This document shows, one piece after another, positions 45,228 through 56,455 of a stretch of 64,000 bases of DNA. The notes under the pieces were generated by a model. The model was not told where the DNA came from and ran no database searches. It saw only the letters and a program-made list of their open reading frames with translations. Position numbers and translations under genes: made by a program. Location: NCBI RefSeq assembly GCF_000237925.1, contig NC_031499.1, forward strand, positions 1,638,533 to 1,702,532, given 5' to 3'. The stretch comes from Schistosoma mansoni. Lineage: Eukaryota; Platyhelminthes; Trematoda; Strigeidida; Schistosomatidae. Positions within the stretch are counted from its first letter, which is position 1. Each line of letters opens with the position of its first letter.

Positions 45228-45757
45228 TTTATTTTATTTAAACACAAATATTGGTACAAAGGGGTACCAGATATATATACGCCACACAAGTTTCATTTGA
45301 TTTGTATGGGGGCTGTGATACTGCCCAGGTGCCCAAACCAAAGTAGGTGATTTTCTTAGGGGCCATATCCAGAGCCTTTGACCTAAAGGTCTGGTCCACA
45401 AGGCAGTGAAACATCGTGAGGAGTTGAAGTCCCATGTCAGCCGGTGACCAACGATTGATCCATACGCCATTTGTTCCTTCAGGATACTGGAGCCCATGTG
45501 GACTATTTGTTTTGAATCAGGGTTTTCCAACTCCCCTAGGTGGACCATTCATATCCACCAACCCGGTTAAAGCTGTGGACATTCGCTTTTCATCCTCTCA
45601 ATCTCGTAAACAACACCCATGGTGCGAGAAGGCAGTGAGTAGGACTTCCCTGGCAGAGGCTATATATTCGCGTGGCCATGTGAGAGCATTTCGAGAGGGC
45701 GGGCGGACTCTCCCCACTCTCGGCCGTACCAGGACATTTGGGGGCAAGAATAAGTAG
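45228..45757 (-). repeat. family E, GC-rich LINE-like 3' end
   Basis: On the minus strand it runs from cttattcttgcccccaaatg to a tail aaataaaataaaataaa, a tandem AT-type end usual for non-LTR elements. It is distinctly GC-richer than its surroundings. Open frames on both strands (45234-45548 minus, 45434-45757 plus) have no domain that I recognise. A partial copy in the same orientation is at 62455-62640. The parent element is unknown. Confidence 0.6.
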
Positions 45758-47086
45758 TAATGTATAATTGTAACTAAATTTAGATGTTTCAATGAATGAA
45801 CTAATGAATCTTATACTACTTATACACAATATCTTAAGGATGAATTTTCATTCATTTATATTTGACCATCAAAGAGTTTTGTTCTATTAATCTGTCTAAT
45901 TATAAGTAATCATTATGTAACTTTTGATGTTAATTTTCATCTTACATTTTTTACTATTAGGTGTGTATGTTGAATATCCTTGTTTTAGTCAAAAATATCA
46001 AAGAAAAAAAAATTTTGATGCTTTCCTGTAGATGAATAAGAGTTAACAAACCATTTAGGATGTTTTCAATTTTGGTTATTATAAAAATGATTGTAGACTG
46101 ATATACATAACTTTTATATTCAAACAACGATAAATTGTCTCATTCCTGGAAAAATGTAACCAGTTGGTTAATAGTAATGTGTGTTCACAAAAAATGAAAA
46201 AGATATCTTCAAAAGTAGTTTTTTATTCTTGTCAAAATGGGTAAATTTGCTAAGGAGTACCAATTTTAAAAAAATTAACATTTTTGGAGAAACTATCATT
46301 TATGGACGAACCGATCAGGTATAAGATAACAGGTCTCGGATTTCGGCGTGAAATTCACTGAACAATTTGGCTAAATAGAGTCTTGACATTATAGTTGATG
46401 TCAGTTCGTGAAGAAAACTCAAATATATTTCCTAACCTTAACCGTCAACTGTAAATCACAATTCGAATTCCTCGCACAGGTTTATAACCCTCATTCAGCT
46501 CACCTAGTTAGTAGGTGGACATTCTCAAGGCCACTTTAGCGTCATTGAAAGGTCATTCATAAATTACAGTCTCACCACATTATTCTATAATAAAGAATTT
46601 CAGATATATATGTTTTAATTAATGATGTTTTACATAAGATAATATTCACCGTCTACAATAAATCAAATTACAAAAAACAATGTTTATACAAATAATTTAT
46701 CTGTGACATATTGCTAGTCATAAACCCGACAATCCACCACGAAGTTTCACCGAATATAATTAAATGATCTCAAATTTAATAGAACCCTGATTAGATCACA
46801 TTTTGTAAAAGTAACTGAAGAAACTATTCATTAAATACTCAAAACAACATCTTTACCAGCAATCAAATTTAAACTTTTATTATGTTATAAAGACAATAGA
46901 TTTATCAACACTGAAAAAGACAAACGCGAAATTACTCTTAAGTGGATGATCAAAATCTTAACACAAGTTCAGAGAGAAAACGATGCGTACACAGAACAAA
47001 CGTCGAAACACTGGGAACACAAGTACACAGTGAATCAAGCCACATAGATCAAATAACAATTTACAGTAGTAAAAAATCAATATAAA
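45758..47086. other. unassigned AT-rich DNA
   Basis: A patch at about 46300-46560 is less AT-rich (gtctcggatttcggcgtgaa) and may be an old repeat, but I found no second copy. Confidence 0.35.
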
Positions 47087-47280
47087 TTCATTTAGTATTG
47101 TTTGTTTGAATCTTCCCATTGATGTTTTTAGGACTGCAACTGGTCAGTCTCTAATTGGCATATGTGCATACTGTACTTATTGCCTCGATATAGCGTTAAT
47201 TCACAAGCATGTTAAGCAAAGATGGATAGTGGCTAACAGTGGAATCCAGTTTGACGCGCGTTTCGTCCTATTTGGGACTC
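47087..47280 (-). repeat. family A SINE, truncated inside the ribozyme
   Basis: From aaattcatttagtattgttt through cacaagcatgttaagcaaag to the ribozyme half cgcgcgtttcgtcctatttgg, where it ends before CTGACGA. gtcaaactgg subfamily. Confidence 0.85.
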
Positions 47281-48227
47281 AGTATGGTTCATTTTAAATT
47301 ACTTTCAATCTTTCTTTTTATTTCTAACAGTACGTTAGTTTCCTGCAAAGCCATTCTCAGTAAGAACTTACAACAATTCTATTTTGTTCTTCCGTTAAAT
47401 ACGACTAGCGAGTTATTCTCATCAATATTCTTATTATCTTGTCGTTTCATGGTTGAAATGCTAGTTCACAGAACATTGTCAAAAACTCTTAAGATATTTT
47501 ATTCTTCTGTAATGTTTTCTCTTCTACACATTTTTGAAATTTGAGGTAATGGATTGATAGTACGGAAAACATTGAACATCATCGTTTTATGGATGATAGT
47601 AGTGAGTTTTCAAATTCACGTTGAAACCAGTTTATCACATGAGTTATCCTGATAGTTTAACTCAGCAGATTAAGTACATATAATCTCATTGCCCTCCAGT
47701 TGATAGCGTTGAATGTTATATATTGGACTTTCAAAAAAAAAGGAATAAATAATTAATATGTAAAGTTTCCGTTATACACTAAAAGGGAAGAAATGGAATA
47801 TAAACCTAAAAACGATTTAGTATGATATTCATAATGAATTATTGACGTGATTTTGCTTCATCATGATTCATTTAGCATGTACATGATCACGTTTGAAATG
47901 AACCAAAGCACAGAGACCGACAAAATAATGTTCATATTGTTTAGATTGAAATTAAAAAGACAAGAGATATTGTTACTGACCAGAAATATATTTCCTCTTC
48001 AAAATATTATCTAATGTAATTTAGGTAACAGGAAAAAGTAGCCGATATCCCTTACCATGAACAGATTATTAATTATTGTATGCATAACAAATTATGATCC
48101 AAATAAGGACTAAGCATATGTTAACAATTCTAAACTAAAATTAACTGAACATCAAATGGATTTTTCAAATAAGTTATATGAAGCTAAATAGTAGAGATCA
48201 TTGGAATGTAACCTGGACTATTACTTG
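47281..48227. other. unassigned AT-rich DNA
   Basis: Nothing supported. Open frame 47239-47544 begins in the repeat and has no motif. Confidence 0.4.
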
Positions 48228-48352
48228 TGCGGGATCGTGGATGCGCACTGCTGAGGAGTCCCTTAATAGGACGAAACGGCCGTCCAGTGCTTCCAGGTTT
48301 TCGATGGTGGTCTAGCTTCAATTGACTCATGATTTCAACAGTGAAAATATTA
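48228..48352 (+). repeat. family B SINE, ribozyme and tail only
   Basis: Begins gcgggatcgtggatgcgcac and runs through the ribozyme to the tail gatttcaacagtgaaaata. The head is missing. Confidence 0.85.
48245..48290 (+). ncRNA. hammerhead ribozyme, family B, best-preserved copy
   Basis: GCACTG, CTGAGGA, stem II GTCC/GGAC with loop cttaata, GAAAC, GGCC tetraloop, GTC, CAGTGC. Stem I and stem II are fully paired and every core base is standard. Predicted cleavage is after 48284. Confidence 0.85.
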
Positions 48353-48356
48353 CATG

Positions 48357-48361
<5 letters not shown>

Positions 48362-48400
<39 letters not shown>
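48362..48400. repeat. (TA)n microsatellite
   Basis: About 39 bases of uninterrupted AT dinucleotide, just after a family B tail. Confidence 0.95.
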
Positions 48401-48403
<3 letters not shown>

Positions 48404-48659
48404 TACAAAGTAAACCAAGGATAAGTTACCGATGATGAGCTCCTTCATGTGGTTATACCACTTCAACTGCTCCCGTGGAGCTAGTTACACAGCCCGTACT
48501 TAAAGGGCTCTATGTTTGCCTGTTCGGGAACATGCATCACCATGGCTGGGAAAAGAATTTAGGAAATCTAATTACAGCACTATTATTTCTTACTTGGTTG
48601 ATAGTAAAAATCGTATAAAAATATATTAAACTTTCTCTGTTTTATATTAAGTTTCAAAA

Positions 48660-48905
48660 AGTCTACCTAAAGGAATTACATTGCGGCCCATCTATATAGC
48701 TGAAGCCATCTGGATCAACTCCAGAAAAACGAGTTTATGTATCCAAAACAGGTATATACAGCCTCTATGTTTACTTTGTTCAATGACTGGATCACCAGAT
48801 ACCAACAACTATATTACAAACCTCTTATATCCCCTCCTGATTCCTTCCCTGTTTAATTCTCTCTTAATCCAAACATTCATCTTCCTCAATTCACCTAAGC
48901 TTTTT
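48660..48905 (+). pseudogene. Penelope-like C-terminal fragment
   Basis: The frame 48681-48770 reads IAEAIWINSRKTSLCIQNRY, followed by IQPLCLLC. It parallels the [AE]EAIxIxxxKPxLC end of the 11.3-kb fragment. Downstream it is C/T-rich non-coding sequence up to about 49050. Family assignment is inference from this short match. Confidence 0.5.
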
Positions 48906-49062
48906 TAATGTAATTTCCTTGACAGCACCTCTCCTATTACATATTATTCAACCAACGTTATTGTTACTATCATTGTCGTTACTATTACTGCTATTATTAC
49001 TGCCGCGATTAACAAGACGAAATTTCCCCACTATGCATTTAACCCACACGATTTATTATATT

Positions 49063-49380
49063 ATCAGAAGGGGTGAGAACGGGTGGAGATGCAGTGACCA
49101 GTGGAGTTCAACCGCGTCTGTTGTGAGATAGTAACTCACTAAACACAATGGTGGACGGTTGCTCAATTTCATGGATTGGTTGAAGTTAGACAATAACACC
49201 GTTGGATACCCGCTCAGTGGTCTAGATGTTAGGTGTTCGCGCGCGAGACTGTTAAGTCCTGGGTTTGAATCCCGCAAGCAGGATCTTGGATGCTCACTAC
49301 TGAGGAGTCTTATTCTACGACAAAACGGCCATCCAGTTCTTCCAGGTTTTCCATGGTGGTCTAGCTTCAGTTGACTCATA
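49063..49380 (+). repeat. family B SINE, nearly full length
   Basis: A short terminal piece (tatcagaaggggtg), then the distal body in plus orientation (cagtgaccagtggagttcaa), A box (cgctcagtggtctagatgtt), B box (gggtttgaatccc), ribozyme and tail. The ribozyme is broken (CAAAAC for GAAAC; stem II lost). Confidence 0.85.
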
Positions 49381-49489
49381 AATGTTATACATAGTTAATA
49401 AATGATAGTGGATAAATAATAGAACTGATGCAGATATCATTGCCAATGTTTGACTTGATAATTTCGAATAAATTGAGTATTGGGTAGAT

Positions 49490-49640
49490 TATTATAAATA
49501 AACTAATGTATTCGTAATATCTCAATGAGTAAAAAAATTAAATGTTCTGACATTTCGTAGCTCAGTTTAAACCGCTTCTTCAGACAATAAATAACCAAAA
49601 CAAAACTAATCCCAGTTTAATTAGTACAACGTTCCGTTGG
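49490..49640 (-). repeat. family C repeat
   Basis: Minus-strand CTGAAGA, arm, GAAAT (GAAAC in other copies), then gtcag and the T-rich ctactcattgagatatta end. Aligns with 1735-1875 including the cagtttaattagtacaa flank. Confidence 0.6.
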
Positions 49641-50495
49641 AACATAAAGTAGTTATTTTATCAAAATGTTGATAATAATATTTAGAATATAAAGGTAACT
49701 AAAGTTTTCCCGGTTGGCAACAAATTTCCTTGGATAAAACTAACTCATAACTCAATGAGTAGACTAAATGAACAAAATTCCTACAAAAAAAGTTTAACTT
49801 TCTCACTTTCAGTAGGAAAAAAGACAATCAGACTCGACGATCTTCTTCTTCGTTGAATGAATTTCTTTCATATGATTAATTGATTAAGTGTTAAGCATAG
49901 TTGATAAACTATAGTTTATACCTCTCGCTGTTGCTTACTTATGTAATGGTTTATAGTAGTTTAATTTTTAAGTACTTTAGTCACGCAATCATTCCTGTAG
50001 GATAAATACGAAGGTGGTTGATTCAAAAAAATGATTTTATCTTTTGATAGTTTCATATGAATTAAAGATACTTGATAAATTACTTATTTTTGATTCTGTA
50101 CAGTCACCACAGTTGGTTTTATTATCGGTGAACTGATAATCCAGATGGAATTGTTACAAAATATGTTAAGTGAACGTAGACTAAGTACAAATGGAAGACA
50201 ATTCATTCACATGTTGCTTAAGCATAAAACTGTAAAATTTTAAATAAACCCATGAAGATTACGAAAAACTGAACTTTTTGAGCAATATCTTCACCATCAA
50301 ATTCTACAGTTATATGTCCATGATTCTTGTGGTGTTTTACAAAGACCCAAAATCAGGCATGTATCAATGAATTTGGTAATGTTAGGTGTTAGAAATCATG
50401 ATTGTTTGTATGTGTTACGACATAAATAATTCAAAATTGTGTAATTTCTAAATTACGACTGACAAATACAAACATTCATTATTTCTAAACGTATA
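49641..50495. other. unassigned AT-rich DNA
   Basis: Nothing recognised. Confidence 0.4.
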
Positions 50496-50712
50496 ATCGA
50501 ATTTACTTAGTATTGTTTTTTTGGATCTTCCCATTGATGTTTTTACGACTGCTACTGGTAAGTCTCTTATTGATCATATGAGCATACTGTGCGTATTGCC
50601 ATGATATATCCTTAATTCACAAGCATTATAATCAAAGATGGATAGTGGCTAGCAGTGGAATCCAGTTTGACGCGCGTTTCGTCCTATTTGGGACTCGTCA
50701 GCTGGATGTACC
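50496..50712 (-). repeat. family A SINE, left member of an inverted pair
   Basis: From cgaatttacttagtattg to ctggatgtacc. The orientation switches at about 50713-50726 (a short ttaccatgc duplication sits at the junction). Contains an intact-core ribozyme. Confidence 0.88.
50661..50707 (-). ncRNA. hammerhead ribozyme, family A, intact core
   Basis: Minus strand: ATCCAG, CTGACGA, stem II GTCC/GGAC with loop caaata, GAAAC, GCGC tetraloop, GTC, then AAA and CTGG. The core is complete. The AAA between the cleavage triplet and stem I is a subfamily trait that may reduce activity. Confidence 0.75.
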
Positions 50713-50726
50713 TTACCATGCTTACC

Positions 50727-51049
50727 ATGCTTGTGAATTTAGGCTGTATCGAGGCAATATGCACAGCATGTACATATGCCAATTAGAGACTGACCAGTTG
50801 CAGTCCTAAAAACATCAATGGGAAGATCCAAACAAATAATACTAAGCATATTCCAACTTCACCTCATTGCACAAGCAAGTGGCCATCAGGACTCAGTGGC
50901 CGAGTGGATAACGCAATGGCGTTTGAAGCGAAAGGTAATGGATTCGAGTCCCAGAGTGAACATCAACTCTGAGATGCAGGTACATCCAGCTGACGAGTCC
51001 CAAATAGGACGAAACGCGCATCCTCGATCCCACTATCCATCTTTGTATA
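50727..51049 (+). repeat. family A SINE, right member of an inverted pair
   Basis: A complete unit from gcttgtgaatttaggc through A box TGGCCGAGTGG (50897-50907, a canonical tRNA A box), B box gattcgagtcc (one change), and ribozyme CTGACGA...GAAAC with triplet atc. Stem I has decayed (atccag against ctcgat). Confidence 0.88.
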
Positions 51050-52020
51050 GTCAAGTTCTTTACTTAAGCTGTACATTCGTATTTATAGTTGTATGATAAA
51101 TATATGTCTATAGACAGAAAATGTTGCATAATAAACTCATTGGAGACTTTTATTATCAAATCTAAATCATATCCATCCAAGACTATATTCAAATTCATTA
51201 ATGAATACCTTATTTTGACCTTTGTAAAATATCACAATTATTATGGACTTATAACGGTAGAGAGCTTCATGATGACGTTATTGCAAGCAGTTGTTCACTT
51301 AAATATTCATTTCTTTTCCTTATTGAATATTCTATGGTGGTTTCTTAATTGTTAAACAACTGAATATTTCATTAACCGGCTTTAATTACATTATCGAAAT
51401 AAACACTCAGTAATCAAATTATTTAAAAGTTAGTGGCGAATCGTTGGGCTGAAATGAAAACGGTTATACTGGCTTTTTCTGACATTCCATTAATTATTCA
51501 TCACACCAATGTCATATTAACGAAACTACTGGTTTGAAAATCATGCAGACATGTTAATAAAACTGAAAGTTTAAAACATAAAAAACATCAATGAACCGTA
51601 TGTTTGAGATTTTCCTCACATTAAAATAGCCTTACCACCATAAATCCATGTAATATTAGCAAAAGCCAGAGATCAAATGTTGTGGTCCAGTTTAAAACTC
51701 TTCGTCTTTAAGAACTTGTGAATTTATCAGAGGCTGAATATTGAACATTTAGTTGCCATGTTGAACCTGTATTTTTTCAGCCGCTGATCTTAAATCTATG
51801 GATTTATAAATGGTGCAATATAGTTTTCTAATCATTCGATGTCGGAAGTGGGTAACTTAATCTTACTCCTGATATGATTAAACTTCACTGCTCATAATCC
51901 CAGACTAGAAATTAGATAATTTTGTAACGAGATAAGCCACCAGTGGGCAAACACTTGCTGTTTCCAGATTTATGTTCTGAAAATTGGTTTTCTTGGTATA
52001 CCGAATAATAAATACACATT
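51050..52020. other. unassigned AT-rich DNA
   Basis: The open frame 51089-51355 has no recognisable domain. Confidence 0.4.
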
Positions 52021-52245
52021 GAACGGTGGCGGGATTTCGTGGAATGGTTGAAGTTAGACATTAGCACCGTTGGATGCCCACTCAGTGGCCTAGAGGTTAA
52101 GCGTTCTCACATGAGACCGCAAGCATGATCGTGGATGCTCACTGCTGAGGAGTCTTATTCTAGGACGAAGCGGCCGCCCAGTAATTTCAAGTTTTCTATG
52201 GTGGTCTAGCTTAATTGACTCATCAATTCAACTTGTAGTGGTAAA
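52021..52245 (+). repeat. family B SINE with dead ribozyme
   Basis: A piece of distal body, A box (cactcagtggcctagaggtt), deleted B-box region, then CTGAGGA with GAAGC in place of GAAAC and GCC in place of GTC. It cannot cleave. Confidence 0.82.
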
Positions 52246-52404
52246 TAAATCCCCAAAATCAGTAGTTATGTAAGTCTTCAACATTTGATGCTTACCGCAT
52301 TAGTTTTAACGAACTCACTCAACTGAAGGCTCTCGGTCACATGTCTGCACCAGATCCCGAGTGGGAATCCCATGCTCAACTTCTCCTATGACCACTAGCA
52401 AGTT

Positions 52405-52475
52405 TAGATCAGTCACTTCTCAATATATTGATAGCCTACCAAATATATCTTCGAAGCTCTTCATTTCTGATTTCT
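52405..52475 (+). repeat. family F fragment
   Basis: gatcagtcacttctcaatat and the gatagcctaccaaatatatc / ttcgaag segment match 8085-8165 in the same orientation. Confidence 0.45.
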
Positions 52476-52570
52476 TTAGTGAGCCTGACGTGATCTGGTA
52501 CACCAGCTCGTAAAATATGAGTCTTTTCCTTTTTGGAACTTCATATATCATCGTCTCTCAGGGTTTTGGA

Positions 52571-52834
52571 ATGACAAGGAATATGCAGACTGATCGCAAG
52601 TCAACCGGAGGTAAGGCGCCTCGAAAGCAGCTAACCACGAAGGCTGAGCTCAAAAGCGCCCCGTCTTCCAAGGGCGTGAAGAACGCATATAGGTACAGAC
52701 CAGGGACCGTTGCCCTCCGGGAAATTCGTCGTTACCCAAAGAGTACTGAACTTCGGATTCGTAAGCTCAGCCGCGTCTGCTCTTCAGGAAGTTAACGAAG
52801 CATACTTGGTTGAACTGTTTGAAGACTTACAGAG
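52571..52834 (+). pseudogene. histone H3 (H3.3-like) pseudogene
   Basis: From ATG 52571 the frame reads [17 protein letters not shown] and, after a diverged patch, [20 protein letters not shown], clearly histone H3. An internal deletion of roughly 20 codons then fuses it, in another frame, to [20 protein letters not shown] and FEDL, the alpha-2 region. The remaining third of H3 is missing. Changes against H3: position 1 A to T, 3 T to N, 4 K to M, 7 A to D, 25-26 altered, with K9, S10, K14 and K27 kept. The SSAASALQE segment is nearer to the H3.3 form than to the replication-coupled form. There are no introns, so it could be a decayed processed copy. It is directly followed by a family B terminus. 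Confidence 0.9.
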
Positions 52835-52861
52835 TTATTTATTTTGGAAGTTTATTTACCG

Positions 52862-52912
52862 CTATAAACTACTAAATTATTATAATATCCACAAAACCCC
52901 TTTCTGATTATA
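52862..52912 (+). repeat. family B terminal fragment
   Basis: ctataaactactaaattat and the terminal aatatccacaaaaccccttt segment lie 28 bases after the histone-derived sequence. Confidence 0.75.
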
Positions 52913-55343
52913 AAAGGAGAATAGTTGTCGATTCATCATTTCCCCCAGATTATTTCATATATTTTGAACTAGTGTTTGTCTGTAGTTGGATGTCATCTCA
53001 TATAACCAAATAAATTTCTCATAAATGTCTATAGCATAACACAAACACAGAATACCTTTGAAGTCAACAACTTGTCATTGTCCTTTTACATTTTTCTTAA
53101 ATCTATTTTCTCGTTAATAGATTAGTCATAATTTATTCGTAGAAGCTATTTACAATTTTATCAATCTATCCAACATTCTGGCTAAGTTCACCAACTTGGA
53201 CTTACAATAAAGGTAGAAATATTAAGTAATGTAAATTGTTTGTTAAAGGTAGGTTTACGTACTTATCTTCAAGTCACAGTGTTTATGCTACGGTAATGGA
53301 TTGCGTCCACCAGCTCGATTCTAATAGAAAAAAGTGTTTTCAAGTAAATGTAAGTTATAAATTCTCTGATCAATATAATTCGTTGAGATATAAATACAGA
53401 CCAAAGGAAGATACTTCATACATAGCAGCGAATCTAACACAGCTTCATGGACTGAACGATTTATACACAATGACACTTCAACATTAATATCTGCTAGCGA
53501 TTTGAGAGGTGACAATGATGTTTGCTTATCATGTAAAGACAAGTAAATGGTAAACACTTTACTCTACATATATTATTTACAACACAATAACCAATAAGAA
53601 TAGGTGTTAATTACATCGCCATTGAAACATCACAGCGGTCACTGTAACGTTAAGGTTTGAATGATCACAATAGTAGTTGATATTCTGGTAATACCAAAAG
53701 ATCGCACTAATATTGATTTGATTCAACCATTTATAAGCACACTTGGAGGAGACTTTCCGATCCTGCTTTCAACAAGTATCATGCAGTTGTTTTCCTTAAT
53801 GAATTTGAATACAGCCAAAACAAACACTGATGCAGAATAATATGAATTCATTATATTCCGCGGTATCTCATCAATTGCTTGCAACCGTATATATATTGAA
53901 AATTAACATTGAGGTAAGATATAATATGAAGTCCGATGATAGATAAGACAGATAATTTGGAGGTAATGAAGGGTTCACATAAGATTATTGGGATGAAAAA
54001 TTGATAAGATGGGTTACGTAATAATTGAACAGGATTTGAAAAGTTTAGTTAGGAGAATTAAGTGAATGAAAACGTATGAGTGAAGGGATAGTATACATAA
54101 AATAATAATTAATTAATGGGAGACCGCTTGACAAAATAAACACCAATAAAATGATGATACTGATAAAAATAATTCACCAAGGTAATGGTACGTTTATAAC
54201 TGCCTCTTTCAAGATACATAAATCAGGTTTGAGTTTTTTATGCTATTGCTTCGGCAAACCGAAGAAACGCTGCATTTCTTTTGTCTGCTAATGTTGATGA
54301 GAAACCACGGAATATAATGAATACATATTATTCTGCATCAGTATTTGTTCTGCTTTTATTCAAATTCAACAAATATAACCGAAGCAAAAGTTTAAATGAT
54401 CAATATATATCAAAATGTTGTAGAAATTCATGGACATTTTAGTCAAGCTTAGGTTTGCATGTTATTACACAATATGTTCCATAATTAACGGATACAACCA
54501 TGACATTCAAAGTGGTTGACATCAATGCTTATATGGATTTTTTAATGAATAATAAGACAACATCCCAGTGAATTTGACTCATATGTACTTGTTTCTAACT
54601 GATATGTAACACAATGTGATCTAAAAACTATGTGATTAGAATGTAGAGACGTAAGCGTGTTGACTAGCAAGCCGGGAAAGTGATGTGTGACCGCGGATGA
54701 TAATTGATTAGTTGTTTGCTTAGTCAGACTTGTAGATAGTCTGACAGGCATTCGATGAGTTACATATTCTCCTATTCTTATTATTAGTATTGATTGTGTC
54801 GGATTTTGGTGTGGAAATATATTTATATTCTAGTCAGACTAATCCCGTGTTCTTGATCCGAGTTGTGTTGAAGTTCTATAGAATGAACACTGAGATTGAG
54901 GGAATCTCGTGTAAGCAATCTCGTTTAAGGCAAATTAGTATCCCATTCGTGTAGATAAGGAAACTTCGAATGTTTTAAGAAAAGGAAATTCAACTAAATA
55001 TTTGAGTGCATACAAACTGTTGCTTCTATTTAATTACCTGTTTCCTGAAGAAAACAAACATTCTCTCGCTAATAAACACACTTTCCAGATGAACTGAAAG
55101 GACAAATTAATTCTAGTTTAAATTGAGTACGATTTAAACAATCCAATATTAAACTTGTCATAAATCAAAGTTGCATTTTCCGTTTACTTTGTGTGTAATA
55201 CCATCAATTAGATGGAACATCGTTTTCTATTTTTCTATTATTTTTTCGTCCGAATAAATTTCGGTCTAGTTAAAATGATCATTTAATTGAATCGTTTAAA
55301 ACAAAATTGGTTTCCGCTCTGATTAAAATTAAATTTAAAATAA
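52913..55343. other. unassigned AT-rich DNA
   Basis: The open frame 53236-53487 (plus) has a mixed composition (ends SYIAANLTQLHGLNDLYTM) but no recognisable family and no clear splice pair, so I leave it uncalled. No repeats recognised in the remainder. Confidence 0.35.
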
Positions 55344-55390
55344 AATGTAAAAATAAGTAAGCAAAGATGGATAGTGGCTAGCAGTGGAAT

Positions 55391-55436
55391 CCAGTTTGAC
55401 GCGCGTTTCGTCCTATTTGGGACTCGTCAGCTGCAT
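55391..55436 (-). ncRNA. hammerhead ribozyme, family A, minus-strand member
   Basis: CTGACGA, stem II GTCC/GGAC, GAAAC, GCGC, GTC, AAA, CTGG. The core is intact and stem I is shortened (atgcag against ctgg). Confidence 0.72.
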
Positions 55437-55616
55437 ATACCTGCATCTCAGAGTTGATGTACACTCTGAGATTTGAACCCAGTACCTTCCGCTTCAAACG
55501 TCACCGCGTTATCTACTCAGCTACTGATTCCTGATAGCCACTTACTTGTGCAATGGGGTGAAGTTTGAATTCACTTAGTATTGTTTGTTTGAATCTTCCC
55601 TCTGACATACAGATAC

Positions 55617-55663
55617 ATCAAGCTGACGAGTCCCAAATAGGACGAAACGAGCGTCAAACTGGT
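55617..55663 (+). ncRNA. hammerhead ribozyme, family A, plus-strand member
   Basis: ATCAAG, CTGACGA, GTCC/GGAC, GAAAC, GAGC tetraloop, GTC, AAA, CTGG. The core is intact and stem I is partly mismatched. Confidence 0.72.
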
Positions 55664-55833
55664 TTCCACTGCCAGGCAGTATCCATCTTTGCTTGACATG
55701 CTTGTGAATAAAGGCTATATCGAGGCAATATGCACAGTATGCACATATGCTAATTAGAGACTGACCAGTTGCAGTCCTAAACATCAATGAGAGGATTCAA
55801 ACAAACAATACTAAGTGAATGTAAAAATAAGTA

Positions 55834-56056
55834 GTTGGAAATAAGAACTCAATAATAAATACAGATTAATACATAGAATGTATTTTACTGTACATTACTC
55901 TCATTAAAATATACAACTCATTTAATGAATTTAGCTTGTTTGTATACTCTATTTAAACATAAGTGTACATTACATTGATTTAGGCATGATTATGGAATGT
56001 GACATCTCATTGATAATGTTAATATGTATGTATGAGGTGTTCAAAATGAAATTCAG
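55834..56056 (-). other. 3' flank of the minus-strand gene
   Basis: No exact AATAAA on the minus strand. The nearest variant is ATTAAA (complement at about 55920-55926), roughly 130 bases after the stop, a possible poly-A signal. Confidence 0.35.
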
Positions 56057-56455
56057 TTAACTGTTTTCAGGATATGTATTTGGACAAAAATAAACAAGTT
56101 TTGAGCCAAATTTCAAATTATCTTGATCAACAATAATACATGTATTCGTTGTAGATGATGATTGTGGTATAAATGTATCTGATGTACGGTAAACATGTTT
56201 AAGAAAACTTTCATTTGCATCAACTGGTTGTAAAACTGTATCTAACGTTGTAAATTCTTGTAATGAATTATCGGTAATTAATGTAGATATATTGGATATC
56301 TGTGAATTGGTTATCGAATCACAGTATGCCATATTTGTACAAAATGTATAAGATTGTACAGTTTCTTTTGGTTTTTGTGATTTGCTTACGATATTGTTTG
56401 ACTTAGTTGGAGCTTCTATTGGGTTCAGTACCGAAACATTACTCAACGGCTCCAT
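56057..56455 (-). CDS. last exon of a Ser/Asn-rich protein gene (unknown function)
   Basis: The minus strand reads in from an acceptor, tttcttataatag (AG at 56457-56456), and continues open for 132 codons, starting MEPLSNVSVLNPIEAPTKSN and ending NTYPENS, to TAA at 56059-56057. The ATG at the exon start is probably internal: the preceding exon (60986-61651) ends in phase 0 at a consensus donor, so the join is in frame. The protein segment is rich in S, T, N and Q with no recognisable domain, no membrane segment and no signal peptide. Such regions are common in nuclear and regulatory proteins, but nothing here proves it. It could also be a one-exon protein starting at this ATG. Confidence 0.6.
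   Translation of the reverse strand: MEPLSNVSVLNPIEAPTKSNNIVSKSQKPKETVQSYTFCTNMAYCDSITNSQISNISTLITDNSLQEFTTLDTVLQPVDANESFLKHVYRTSDTFIPQSSSTTNTCIIVDQDNLKFGSKLVYFCPNTYPENS

Larger units (their letters stand above)
55344..55833. repeat. family A inverted composite with 16-bp target duplication
   Basis: The exact direct repeat AATGTAAAAATAAGTA (55344-55359, 55818-55833) encloses a minus-strand unit (55360 to about 55602, with B-box and A-box complements) and a plus-strand unit (about 55603-55817). Both units carry a ribozyme with intact core. One target duplication around two opposed halves means the composite arrived in a single event. Confidence 0.93.

Noticed and set aside
45234-45757. Overlapping open frames of 104 and 107 codons on opposite strands as genes
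   Set aside because: They sit in the GC-rich repeat E, which recurs at 62.5 kb, and show no domain.
52571-52795. Functional histone H3 variant
   Set aside because: Internal deletion, frame change and loss of the C-terminal third rule out a working histone.
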